Below are positions 12,341-23,256 of a stretch of 64,000 bases of DNA, piece after piece. Source of the stretch: Ligustrum vulgare (Eukaryota; Streptophyta; Magnoliopsida; Lamiales; Oleaceae); NCBI GenBank assembly GCA_963555705.1, contig OY743174.1:59666234-59730233 (forward strand), in the 5' to 3' direction. The notes below the pieces were generated by a model, which saw only the letters and a list, made by a program, of their open reading frames with translations, did not search any database and was not told where the DNA came from. Each line of letters opens with the position of its first letter. The first letter of the stretch is position 1. The position numbers were made by a program, and so were the translations under genes.

Positions 12341-12979
12341 TAATAATAAAATAAAAATTATGAGTTTTATGGTGTACTGTGGTATTGTTATTTTAGTGTT
12401 ATATCATTATTTTTAAATTGAAGATATTTGTTTGTGGTTATAGAGTTTGTGAAAAAAAAAAAAAAGGTTTAGGTTTAAAAAATAATTTGGACATTGTATA
12501 ATACTATTATTTTTTTTATTTTTTTATTTTAATGGTAAATTGTAGAATCCTTATGAGGTTTCTCATTGGAGTTTTATGATTTGTCTGAGAAAAAAATAAT
12601 TTTTCCCCAATTGTCAATACACTTTTGAACCACACATATTTTCTAGAAATTCAAATTTATCAAAAGTACATTTTATCTAGAGGAATACACCTAATCAAAT
12701 TACAAGAGCACATTAACTCATATTATTTGAACCTTGATTTCTTAAATGCTCAAATGTAAGTGAAGGAATTCAAAGTCGGTAAAATATGTTGATAATACAA
12801 TACTTTTGACTATGAAATTTTGTAATATCTATACATTAATTATGTTCATAGGTAAGATACCATTAGAAAGCAAATTAATTATATTTACAAAAAGGTAGGC
12901 AGCTTAGTTATGTTGTCTCCATATTTTCTTAAATCCTATATAGCACGATTTGATATCTTAGCATAAAGACATATCATGC
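12341..12979. other. Probable intron of the H2 Helitron gene
   Basis: AT-rich, no recognisable gene. It ends in an acceptor-like atcatgcag immediately before the first strong RepHel exon. Confidence 0.4.
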
Positions 12980-15900
12980 AGATTATTGGGATATTGGAGA
13001 TCCTGTTTACAAGTGTGAATATTGTGGCGCTTCATTTTGGTATGAGGAGAGAATTGGCAAGCATTACAATACATCAAAACCCAAGTTTTCATTGTGTTGT
13101 ATGCAAGGAAAAGTGGAGCTACCGAAGATGTGTGATCCTCCGCAAGTCCTTAAGGATTTATTGTATGGTTCTGGCGAGAAAAGCAAGCATTTTCTCGACA
13201 ACATTCGACTGTATAATACTATGTTTTCTTTCACATCCATGGGCGGAAAGATCGATTCATCTATAAATCAAGGAAGGGGACCTCCTGTCTTTCGGATGCA
13301 TGGTCAAAATTATCATAGGATTGGAAGTTTGTTGCCTCCTGAAGGATCCCCGCCGAAGTTTGCTCAACTCTATATTTATGACACCGAAAATGAGGTGTCA
13401 AATAGAATACAAGCTGTCTGGTAATTTTCAATTTTTTTTCTTATGTTAGTATATGTATAAGAGTTTAATTTACATATTCATTTTACTGTCTTTTTTTACT
13501 ATAACAGCCAAAACAATAGTATCAACAAGATTCACAGCGAAATCGTTGTTGATTTGAAACTAATGCTTGATTAACACAACGTGTTAGTGAAATCATTTCG
13601 AATGGTGAGGGACACCCTTCGTGACAATGTTTCGCCAGATCTAAAATTGAGGTTGATAGGACGAAGAGAACAAGATGGTAGAAGGTATAATCTTCCTTCG
13701 GTCTCGGAAGTTGCTGCATTAATTGTTGGAGATTTTGAAACATCTCCAGCTGATAGAGATATCATTGTTGAAACAAAATCAGGGCAATTAAAGAGGATTA
13801 ATGAGTTGAATGCTTCATATCTTGGTCTCCAATATCCAATGCTTTTTCCGTATGGTGAGGATGGATATAGAGAGGATGTTCCTTTGAGTTACTCCAATAC
13901 AACTCCTTCGACTAGAAGGAAGAAGATCACAATGAGAGAGTTCTTCTCTTACAGGTTGCAAGAAAGAGATTTAGAATCTTCGAACATTTTGTTGGCAAGA
14001 AGGTTGTTTCAGCAGTTTTTAGTAGATGCATACACAATGGTTGAATATTCACGTTTATCATATATACGTGCTCATCAAAAGGAATTGAGGTCTAATATGT
14101 ATAGAGGATTGACAGAAGCAATTTTGAGAGGAGAAACAAATCTTTCTTCCTAGGGAAAGCGTGTGATTTTGCCATCATCTTTTACTGGTGGAGCACGATA
14201 CATGGTTCAAAATTATCAAGATGCAATGGCAATTTGTAAGTGGGCTGGGTATCCTGACCTCTTCATTACATTTACATGCAACCCAAACTGGCCGGAAATC
14301 GTGCGTTTCGTGGAAAGTAGAGGATTGAAACCTGAAGACCGCCCGGATATTCTTTGTAGAATATTCAAGGTCAAATTAGAGCACATGTTGAGAGATATTA
14401 GAGTAAACAAGATTTTCGGAAGAGTTAAAACAGGTAATTTTGCTAATTTATAAAGTTATTTGGTTTCATTTCAATACATGAATTCATACGTCCATATAGC
14501 TAATGTCAATACGATATTCACTTTACCTGACAGTTATATATACAATCGAGTTCCAGAAGCGTGGTCTACCTCTTGCACATATATTGATTTTCCTGTACCA
14601 AGAAGATAAGTTTCCTTCCGGTGAAGATATTAATAAGATAATCTCAGCCGAAATACCAAATGTGGCCATTGATCCGATGTACTACAATACTGTACAAAAT
14701 TTGATGATGCATGGTCCGTGCGGCAACTTGAGGAAGAATTCTCCATGTATGTTGGATGGAAGATGCTCAAAACGTTTTCCAAAGACGTTCACAGATTGCA
14801 CTGTAGTGGATGAAGATGGCTACCCAATTTATAGGAGAAGGGATAATGGTAGAACAATCAAAAGGAACGGAATTGAGTTAGATAATAGATATGTGGTGCC
14901 ACATAACCGCTTCTTGCTCATGAAGTATGGTGCTCATATTAATGTGGAATGGTGCAATCAGTCTAGGTCGATAAAATATCTGTTCAAATACGTCAACAAA
15001 GGACATGATCGTGTGACAGCAACATTTTATCAGAGTAGCGCAGATAATGAATTGCAAAGTCAGGTTGATGAAATAAATATGTACTATGATTGTCGGTACA
15101 TATCGCCGTGCGAGGCTGCTTGGAGAATTTTTGGTTTTGATATTCACTACAGAGATCCTCCTGTTGAGCGATTACATTTTCATCTTCCGAATGAGCAACA
15201 CATTATATTCTCAGATCATGATGCAATTGAAGATGTGATCAATAGACCTACAGTACATTCTTCTATGTTCTCAGGTTGGATGACAGCCAACTGTACATAT
15301 CCTGAGGCAAGAAGTTATTCATATGCAGAGTTTCCTACTAAATTTGTATGGAAGCATTCTTTGAGAGAGTGGCATCCATGAAAGCGTGGATTCTCAATTG
15401 GACGTATGTTTTATGTGCCTCCAGGATCACGGGAACTATATTATTTGAGAATTTTGCTTAACATAGTCAGAGGACCAAGAAGTTGCGAAGAGATAAAATG
15501 CGTAAAAGGTGTTCAGTATAATTCATTCAGAGATGCTTGCTATGCTCTTGGTCTTTTGGATGACGACAAAGAGTATGTGGATGGAATAGTTTAAGCAAGC
15601 CATTGGGGATCTGCAAACCTTTTGAGAAATCTATTTGCAACGTTGTTGTATTCAAATTCTCTTTCAAGACCCGAATTTGTATGGGAAGAATGTTGGGTTT
15701 ACTTATCAGATAACATTTTGTATAGGCAACGCAACATATTATAGCATGAAGGTATGCTCAATAACTCCCATTATTTATATATTTACACATTGTACAAAAA
15801 TAATAATCAACATAATAATTGATATCTCAATGAAATTAATACATTCTTCGTATTTTTTTTAACACAGAGTTAGTACTCAGTGACAATGAAATAAAGGATT

Positions 15901-17531
15901 ATGCACTGGCGGAGATTGAAAAAATATTGCGTAGTACTGGAAAAAGTTTACGTGAATTCCCGACTATGCCTTTTCCGTCCATAGTTGATCTTTCAGTTCG
16001 GCAGAACAGGCTAATTCAAGATGAGTTGCGTTATGATAAACATGCGTTGGATGAAGAACATAATAGATTTGTTTCAAATCTAACAGATGAGCAACGTAAT
16101 GTATACAACACAGTAATGCATGCTGTTGATAATGGTGAAGGTGGAGTATTCTTTCTCTATGGGTACGGAGGTACGGGGAAAACATTTGTATGGAAAACAC
16201 TGTCTGCTGCCATACGATCAAAGGGACAAATTGTACTAAATGTTGCATGAAGTGGTATAGCGTCTCTTCTTTTACCAGGTGGTAGAACAACTCATTCTAA
16301 ATTCGCTATTCCGCTTACTCTGAATGAGGATTCAACTTGCAATATTAAACAAGGTAGTCCTCTTGCTGAGCTAATAGTTAGAGCTGAACTTATTATTTGG
16401 GATGAAGCTCCTATGATGAACATATATTGTTTTGAAGCATTGGACAAGACAATGAGAGATATACTGAGATTTAACAATTGAATGAGTTCGACAAAACCAT
16501 TCGGTGGAAAAACCGTTGTTCTTGGAGGAGATTTCAGACAGATATTACCTGTAATTCCAAGGGGTAGTAGACAGGATATCGTGCATGCAACGATCAACTC
16601 CTTATACTTGTGGCAACATTGCAGAGTTTTGAAGTTAACGAAGAACATGAGGCTTCAAATGCCTGACTCAAACTTTGATCCCCAACAGTTAAAGGACTTT
16701 GCAGATTGGATTTCAAGTATTGGAGATGGTACAATTGGTGGGCCAAACGATGGGCATACCTTGATTGAAATACCTGAAGATTTACTGGTAAAGGGGACAG
16801 AAGACTTAGTTGCGTCAATAGTGGAGAGTACATATCCAAATTTCTCAGAAAGAGTTAACGAACCTTCATATTTGCAGCAAAGAGCCATTTTGGCACCAAC
16901 ATTGGAGGTTGTAGAGAAGGTTAATGAGTACATGGTATCTCTCAATGAAAAAGAAGGAACAACATATCTAAGTTCCAATGCAACTTCCAGATCAGATTCA
17001 AATGTTGATTTACTCAATGATCTACACACTCCGGAATTCTTGAATGGAATAAGATGCTCAGGAGTACCTAACCATGAATTGAAGTTGAAGGTTGGCACTC
17101 CTGTTACGTTGTTAAGGAATATTGATCATTCTACGGGACTGTGCAATGGGACCAGATTGGTAATAACAAAACTTGGAAAACATGTTTTAGAAGCTAAGGT
17201 CATAACAGGAAGTAATGCAGGACATATATTGTTTATTCCACGAATGACTCTAACTCCATCAGATGCAAGGTTGCCATTTAGGTTTCAAAGAAGACAATAT
17301 CCTTTGATTGTGTCTTATGCTATGACGATTAACAAGAGTCAAGGTCAATCACTATCACATGTAGGACTATATTTGAAAAAGTCTGTTTTTAGTCATGGTC
17401 AACTGTACGTTGCAGTATCTAGAGTTACGAACCGTTCGGGATTGAAGATACTTACTTGCGACCAAGATGGATTACCATTAAGATCAATTGCTAATGTTGT
17501 TTTCAAAGAAGTTTTTCAAAATTTGAATTAG
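12980..17531 (+). pseudogene. Helitron Rep-helicase (RepHel) transposase, dead
   Basis: This would be the rolling-circle transposase: an N-terminal zinc-finger-like segment (YKCEYCGASFWYEER), a Helitron_like_N Rep domain, and a C-terminal Pif1-type SF1 helicase. Three introns are supported: 13,421-13,507, 14,434-14,533 and 15,752-15,867. In Rep the two-tyrosine motif is kept (KYLFKYVNKG, about 14,970-15,003), but the HUH motif reads GLPLAHIL (14,563-14,586), so the first histidine is leucine. The helicase has Walker A GYGGTGKTF, Walker [18 protein letters not shown], and the late motif [15 protein letters not shown]. Seven in-frame stops break it: 13,572 TAA, 14,151 TAG, 15,379 TGA, 15,592 TAA, 15,742 TAG, 16,248 TGA, 16,479 TGA. 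No frameshift was seen. It cannot make a working protein. Confidence 0.95.
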
Positions 17532-17698
17532 ATATTTCACGTGTATTATTTTTTTTTTGTTTCAATAGTGTATGTACAATATTTTTGTAATTATTTTACA
17601 ATGGATTACCAATTCACTTCAATACATTTGTAACGATTAAATAATATGCAAATGTTATTATAATTATATTATATTATTCTTCAAATTGACGTTAATCT

Positions 17699-17724
17699 GT
17701 GCATCGCACGGGTGATATGACTAG
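17699..17724 (+). other. Helitron 3' terminus (H2)
   Basis: Hairpin GTGC-ATC-GCAC followed 11 bases later by CTAG, then T. The same core (GTGCATCGCACGGGTG) appears at H5 (reverse strand), and slightly changed at 22,843 and 23,231, marking one Helitron family. Confidence 0.85.
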
Positions 17725-17842
17725 TTACTATATTAAAGGAGGATGGTCCTCCAAAAATTTTCCTCCCAAGTTTCCCCAAAAATGTTATTTCATAAAAAAA
17801 AAAAAATAAAAAAAAAACTGAAACCAGGCCCCCAATGTATTT

Positions 17843-18130
17843 TTGAATTTTGAATCAGTCAAGCCTGCCTCGGAACCCATGTTGCGCCCACAGACTTCAC
17901 TTTTTCTTTTCAAATTTCCCAAAAGCAGCAAGATGGCCAGAACTTCCACCGCTTCAAAATTTTCAAACGCAACACATTTTTCCTTTCCGCATCGCCTCTT
18001 CAGCCATACTTCTCCGCAGCGTCGCTTCAAAAGCTCTGTACAAAATCTCTCAGCTCTCTCCCCTCTGAAATCTCTCACTCGCTATCCTCGACATCTTGTT
18101 CAAGCTGGGTTATGTGATTCCGACAACTGA
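17843..18130 (+). other. Possible captured exon, 95 codons, unknown
   Basis: A GC-richer stretch near the H3 left end with overlapping open frames. The one at 17,843 is serine/threonine/arginine-rich with PQTSLFLFKFPKSS, MARTSTASKFS and SLTRYPRHL, resembling an organelle transit peptide in composition. I do not recognise it. The frame runs into the threefold repeat that follows. It could be a captured first exon or chance. Confidence 0.3.
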
Positions 18131-18320
18131 GGACCAGAAACTGCTGCCTCCCTCCAGTTTGCCGTCACGAGCTGCTCCTGTTGAAGCTGGGTTTTGTGAT
18201 TTCGGCGATTGAGGACCCAGAAACTCCGCCGTCACAAGCCGCCCATGTTCAAGCTGGGTTTTTGATTCCGGCGATTGAGGACCCAGAAACTGGCTGCCTC
18301 CCTTCAGTCCACCGTCACGA
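18096..18320 (+). repeat. Threefold tandem repeat, 67-82 bp unit
   Basis: Units start near 18,100, 18,183 and 18,250. Each has AAGCTGGGTT, then TGATT(C/T)CGGCGATTGAGGACC-like sequence, then CAGAAACT. The first and third continue with GCTGCCTCCCT(C/T)CAGT and CCGTCACGA. The second is shorter, having lost the CTGCCTCC part. The unit is GC-richer than its surroundings. Confidence 0.85.
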
Positions 18321-18599
18321 TCTTATGCTTCGCGCAGTCGAAGTTGCAGAAGTGGTCTCTGAGTCGCCACCGGTATCGTGGTATCTGTGTCCTTCCTTTA
18401 GCAGGTTTATCAACAAGCTCATTTTCAAATAAGTGTATCTAAATGAGTATTTTCTTTCCATTGATGCTTTCGACTTGGTGTTTGTATTGTTTGATATGTT
18501 GTGTTTTGTACAAATAGTTTGAATATTGATTTCTAATGTTGTGCTTTGTAACACTAAGCCATGCATTTATTTTTTATTCGAAATCTAAAGTTGGGTTTG

Positions 18600-20200
18600 G
18601 TAATTGTAAATCTAAAGTTGGCTTTACCAGTAGAAAACAAAAAGTACAGAATAGAGAAAAGACTAATACTATAAATAAGTGATATAAAGAACTACAATGT
18701 TTGTGATAATTAAGGTGAAATGACAAGCACTAATTATTTGATTAATCTAGCAGCTGGATTTCTTTCTTTTAAACCTCAGGAAGCTCCAGTAAAGAATATA
18801 TATTATGGAACCTTCACTGAATAAAGTTGAATTTTCTTCAGTTACAAATTTACTAATATTGGTGACTTTGGGCTTTCCGCAGACTGCACCTTTGCTAACC
18901 TCCGCGAACCACGGATGAAACTCAATATCTATAGTCTTGTGCAGCTGTTGGACAGAATGGTCTGATGGCTCTCTATGATACTTTGTTCAGCCAGGTAAAA
19001 TCAAAATGTAGGTACCTTATTGTGATTATTAGTGAGAGTTATCAATGAGACTAGTGGTGCATCATTTCTATTATGGAACCTTGAATGTCTACAGATAATT
19101 GGCTAGAATGCATAGGAATTGATGGATGATTTTGTACGAGTACATACTTATAAAGCAATTTGTCTGCGTTTGATTATCTAAATTTGATTATTTGAAAATA
19201 TCCTAGCATTTATTTTCAGAATTCTGCTAATAGATGTTATCCTGTAGAAATTGATAGTTCGGACTTCAATTTCACTTTCTAATGGAAAGCTGTGTTTTTA
19301 TCTGTGAAACTTGAAGATACCGACCCAAAACCTGATACAGATTCAAATCTGAAACAAAACCTGGGGAATTTCTCTAGGTTTTAAGCGATGCTGAATTTTG
19401 GGTTCTCTTTAGCAGTCAATATGCATTTTTCCTCCGTCTTAGCTGAGGTTTAGATTCTACTACTTTCATGCCAGCTTACTATTCCTATTGTGTATTTTCA
19501 AATCTCCTACTACTTCTGTTTATCACACTTAAATGGGGTGTGCTTTTTTCAATTTTGCTATTTTGAACTCTTCTCCTATTTTATGTATGTTTTTGTGATT
19601 TTCTCAAGGTAGTGTGATTTTTGGTGATTTTCTTATATTTAGAATGATGATTTCTGCATATGTCAAAGAAAGAGATATGAATACATACACAGAAAATGTT
19701 ATAAATGTGGTTTCTCTCATTTTATGGAAACTTGAGAAGAGATATGAGAAATTCGTATATTCTAGCTTCAATAAAGAATTTTGCTTAAGAACTTGCAGGT
19801 GCATGATATGACATTTTGACAATCCTTTGTCTGAGCAGCCATTGAAAAGATGCAAATGCTAAGCAGCTAAAGATTTGTTGTTTTCCACTTCAGTGGGACT
19901 CTTCTTCAGCAGTCTGATCATTTCGCTTTCCTTTTCTTTAGATCATTCTTTCATTTGGGATCTTTCAATTCAACTTACAAAGTATTCGTGTTTGACTATA
20001 GCATGGAAAATTCTTTAGAGCTTCTTTTGGTTGTTAGCAAATAGAAGAAACTTCCATTTCTTATATGTTGTTAGTTAAATAGCCATTTTTGTCAATCTAA
20101 GCAGAAGGTTGATGCAAATTAAGTTAGTGACTGTACTTGAGGACCTGTATGATAGGGTTTTCTCTATAAGAGTGTAGCAAAGATACTTTTCATCTTTTAA
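18600..20200. other. H3 interior, possible captured exon pieces
   Basis: Mostly intron-like AT-rich sequence. One exon-like piece lies near 18,895-18,992 after gggctttccgcag and before caggtaaaatc, reading ..GQNGLMALYDTLFSQ in one frame. The other open frames here (for example 19,614-19,811 and its antisense) have no family-like features. Confidence 0.3.
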
Positions 20201-20251
20201 TAGGACAATGATGGTCGATGGATTTTATTTCTGGCAGGACTTGTGGCTGAA

Positions 20252-20366
20252 GGTATGTTCCGCTGAATTGGAGGATTATCTATTTAGTAAGTGTTTAAAA
20301 AAGAAAACAAAAAAGAAACTCGACGAAGTAGAACTTCAAGGAAGTCATCTAGGCTGCAGAGATGAG
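20252..20366 (+). other. Possible captured exon, lysine-rich, unknown
   Basis: An open stretch reading AELEDYLFSKCLKKKTKKKL then DEVELQGSHLGCRDE, ending at a donor-like gaggtatgat. It lies in H3, 1.5 kb before the DnaJ fragment. I do not recognise the source gene. Confidence 0.35.
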
Positions 20367-21109
20367 GTATGATTCAAACCCTCTAGAAATTTGTGTGCAT
20401 GAGGGTTTCGAATTCCTTTTTGAAATTATTTGATTTTTGTAGTTGTTAAAGAATTCTATTAATAAAAAGTTTAAATATTGATCTTTAATAAGCCAAAGCT
20501 AATTACAATAGGATATCAATGAGGTTACTGTAGTTCAGTAACATCTCTATAGAAAATGGTGATTGAACAGTAAAATGAGATTGTTCCTGTAGTGTTTCCA
20601 TCTCTACATTAACATCTTCAATTGATTCTATGTTGTCCATTGCTCCTTAATTTTTGAGAGGTGGGTACGTTTTTTATTTCATTCATTCATTTTTTGCTTT
20701 CTTCATTGTTTAAAATTGAAGTAATGTGTGGCTTAGTGTTTGTTTGATCTTCTTCTAAAATCTGATTCATTTCGATATTGTGGAAATTTTAAACACAAAT
20801 TTTTCTTTGTTTCTCTGAATTTAGTAGCCTTTTTTTTCTTTTTCCTTACATATTGGAATGAAATATTGTGAGAAATATTAAAGCTTATATGATCCAATGA
20901 CAACAAATATTCATTATATTGGGTGGTTTTATAAGAACTCCACTTAGATTATTAAAAAAAAATAAAAAATAAGTGACTAATTCAGAAATTTACTTTCAAA
21001 ATGAAACAAAAAATTCATTATCGATTACTTTATATATATATATATATATTTATATTTGGAATACAATGCTCATTTATATTATTCCTTATATTTTGTTTAT
21101 CTTTTTTTT

Positions 21110-21126
21110 TGGGGGGGGGGGGGGGG
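21110..21126. repeat. Poly-G tract
   Basis: A run of about 16-17 G after a run of T, in an otherwise AT-rich region. Long G runs are uncommon in plant nuclear DNA and prone to length error in sequencing. Confidence 0.9.
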
Positions 21127-21886
21127 TATATATTCGTCCCAGGACAAATGAAGCACTCTGAGGTTGCCTCACCTCACTTTGAGGTTGGTTTGAATTCTAT
21201 AAATGGGCTTTTAATAATATTTATTTTCTTCTGATACTTTGTTTGTATCATATTAATAGAATTTAGTGGTTTCTGATTAATTTGATGTGTAATGCTTTAA
21301 ACTTCGATTGAAAATGAAGAGGTCATTTATTTGTTTTTAATGGGTACCTTTGATAAATAATGCATCATAGATGACCCCTAAAACATTGGTTCATGTTTAG
21401 CTTCTAGGATTATACATACTCGGGTTAAATGCTTCCATAGATTTAATGGCTTTTGTGGGTCAGATAAATTCAATAGGATTGATTATGTGATTGCAATTTA
21501 GATTATGTGTATCAAATCTTGGTGTTGTATTTGTGCAATGCTTGACACCTGAGCGGGTGACTTTCCTGTTTTAGACTTTCGTTTGTACTTTGTTGCTTGA
21601 TTCATTTCTGACTGACAAGGGGGAATTGTTGATGGTATGGGTATGACTGGTATTGAAGGAGTTTTCAGAAGATGTTGCAAATAAATTCTATCTGTTATGC
21701 GAAATAACAAAGAAGCATTGTTTACAATTATTGAGGTATAACTACTATATACGTTTTCTTCCATGTTGAAAATTGAACGCACTCATTATTGTCAATTTTT
21801 GCAGGAAGTGAAAGAGACAAACTTTGGTGAAAGGGAAAGAAAATATTGAAAAACCGGTATAGAAGAGGTGAACTAGGTTTAAAAGA

Positions 21887-22019
21887 ATGGGCGGATTGAA
21901 GATGGAGGTATCTTTGGCTCCTGCATTGCATCGAGATCCGTATGAGGCATTGAGTGTGTCAAGAGACTCTTCTGATCAAGAAATCAAGACTGCTTATAGA
22001 AAGCTTGCTCTCAATTAAG
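21887..22019 (+). pseudogene. Captured first exon of a DnaJ (ARG1/ARL-like) gene
   Basis: The ATG at 21,887 opens a 43-residue frame: a short leader (MGGLKMEVSLAPALHR) then DPYEALSVSRDSSDQEIKTA and YRKLALN, the first half of a J domain. The order and the words DPYE.LSVSRDSSDQEIK..YRKLAL match the plant ARG1/ARL (DnaJ 15/16) group of co-chaperones. The frame stops before the HPD tripeptide needed to stimulate Hsp70. The sequence after CTCAA is TTAAGTTTC, which looks like a GTAAGT donor with G changed to T, so the stop appears to come from reading into the old intron. No downstream DnaJ exons were found. Confidence 0.8.
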
Positions 22020-22705
22020 TTTCATTTTTTCTTTTTAATCATCTTTTGAGTTTTGAGTACATCGAGTTTTTTATGCAAATGTGTTTTAAAGATTGGTAAA
22101 GTTTGATTATTTGATACTTATTTCTTATATTTGTGTATGGAATTGGTTAAATAGATGGTTTCATCTTGGAGTTAAGGTCAAAATTGTTTTCATTGTGTTT
22201 ACTGGCAATATAAAGGTTAATGGGTTTCACAGTTAAAGAGTTCATATTTTATTTGGTGATACATTTTTAGCCTTTCCATTTGAGAGTGCTTTCAAAAAAG
22301 TATCAATTAGGTCACAAGCTCAATTTCTGTTAAAGTAGTAGCCGAGTTAATCAGTTAATGACTTTCTTGAGTTTAAAATTACAGAAGGACAAAACGAAGA
22401 AAAAGGGTATTTGTCCAGATTTACCAAGTGTGTTTATTTCCAAGATTCCTTAAATTGAGAGTTTGAATAGATGATATATGTCTGATACTCAATCAGTCAA
22501 TGATTACAGGGAATTTGTCGGTATTGAGAATGGTAAATGGCCTTTGAAAGTTTTACAGAGTAGTGATAACAAAGTTGTTGCATGTCTTAAGGCAATTGTG
22601 AATGATTCTTTGTTCCAACCCAAAGTTGTGTAACATTAAAAACTCTTTTTATTCATTTGCTGAGCATTAAAGGTAAATTACTTATTAAAGATAAATGTTT
22701 TCTAC

Positions 22706-22725
22706 AAGAAGTTTTTCAAAATTTG
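22706..22725 (+). other. Relic of the RepHel 3' coding end in H3
   Basis: Twenty bases (aagaagtttttcaaaatttg) are identical to H2 at 17,506-17,525, where they encode the final residues of the helicase. The H3 copy lies 142 bases before its CTAG, the H2 copy 196 before. This suggests H3 is a deletion derivative of a RepHel-bearing parent. Confidence 0.6.
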
Positions 22726-22842
22726 TAGTAAGAGGAAGACATTTAAGGATGAAATATTATTCTTGCTAATATTATTTATTCTGCAGCTGCTGTAGTTGTT
22801 ATCTATTATTGGATCATTACGTCTTTAATCAGTCATTCCTTC

Positions 22843-22870
22843 ATGTGTATCGCACGGGTGGAAGAACTAG
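22843..22870 (+). other. Helitron 3' terminus (H3)
   Basis: Contains tgtatcgcacgggtggaaga followed by ACTAG, the family's 3' hairpin and terminal CTAG. Confidence 0.7.
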
Positions 22871-23228
22871 AGTTGAGAGCCAAGCTCAATAACTGTTGTG
22901 GGTGTCCGTTAGTGATTGGGGAAAAATATATAATGTACATCTAGATTTGAGAATCAAGTGAAATAATTTATGAATGTTCAATCAGTCAGTAACCTATATA
23001 TTAAAAAGAGATTTTGTGATGAGATCAACAAATTTTCAACGAAATGTAAATAAAAGTCAAAGTAAATTTAATACAAATAAATATATTGTTCCTTTTTTAA
23101 TTTTTTTTAAAGTTTCAAATTCGATAAAATTTTGTAATAAAATATTATTTGTAGTATTTTTTTAATATGTTAGTATAATTAATATGTTTTCATAAATTTC
23201 ATCGAAATCATTATCGAAGATATAAATC

Positions 23229-23256
23229 TCGTGCATCGTACGGATGGAAGAACTAG
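23229..23256 (+). other. Second Helitron 3' terminus (H4)
   Basis: Contains cgtgcatcgtacggatggaa and ends GAACTAG, followed by T. It is 386 bases after the H3 terminus, so either a very short element (22,871-23,256) follows H3 or H3 has two alternative ends. No 5' TC start was identified for it. Confidence 0.6.

Larger units (their letters stand above)
8545..17724 (+). mobile_element. Helitron H2, formerly autonomous (RepHel-bearing)
   Basis: It contains a RepHel gene in + orientation. The 3' end has a GTGC-ATC-GCAC hairpin (17,699-17,709) then CTAG at 17,721-17,724 followed by T, with no terminal inverted repeats, as expected for Helitrons. The left end is inferred: the sequence just after the H1 CTAG (tttatattatatagcag..gaagatcc) resembles the start of H3 just after the H2 CTAG (ttactatattaaaggagg..) in position and composition. 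A canonical 5' TC is not visible, so the exact first base is uncertain. Length if correct is about 9.2 kb. The element carries a Tourist-type MITE. Confidence 0.7.
17725..22870 (+). mobile_element. Helitron H3, non-autonomous, carrying gene fragments
   Basis: It begins directly after the H2 CTAG with ttactatattaaaggaggat, a 5' end related to that of H5 (minus strand: TTATTATTATAAAGAAGGAT). It ends with a GTGT-ATC-GCAC wobble hairpin and CTAG at 22,867-22,870. About 5.1 kb without transposase, but with a 20-base relic of the RepHel 3' coding end, a captured DnaJ first exon, and a GC-richer unit repeated three times near the left end. The first base after CTAG is A rather than T, so this 3' junction is less clean than H2's. 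Confidence 0.65.

Noticed and set aside
11720..12354. Three overlapping open frames on both strands
   Set aside because: They coincide with the Tourist MITE; frames on both strands over inverted A/T-rich arms are expected by chance.
16292..17098. Minus-strand frames of 118, 81 and 147 codons
   Set aside because: They are antisense to the RepHel helicase region, which is clearly coded on the + strand.
12980..17531. Stop-codon readthrough or recoding as an explanation for seven in-frame stops
   Set aside because: Three different stop codons at unrelated positions plus a lost HUH histidine fit decay; nothing suggests programmed recoding.
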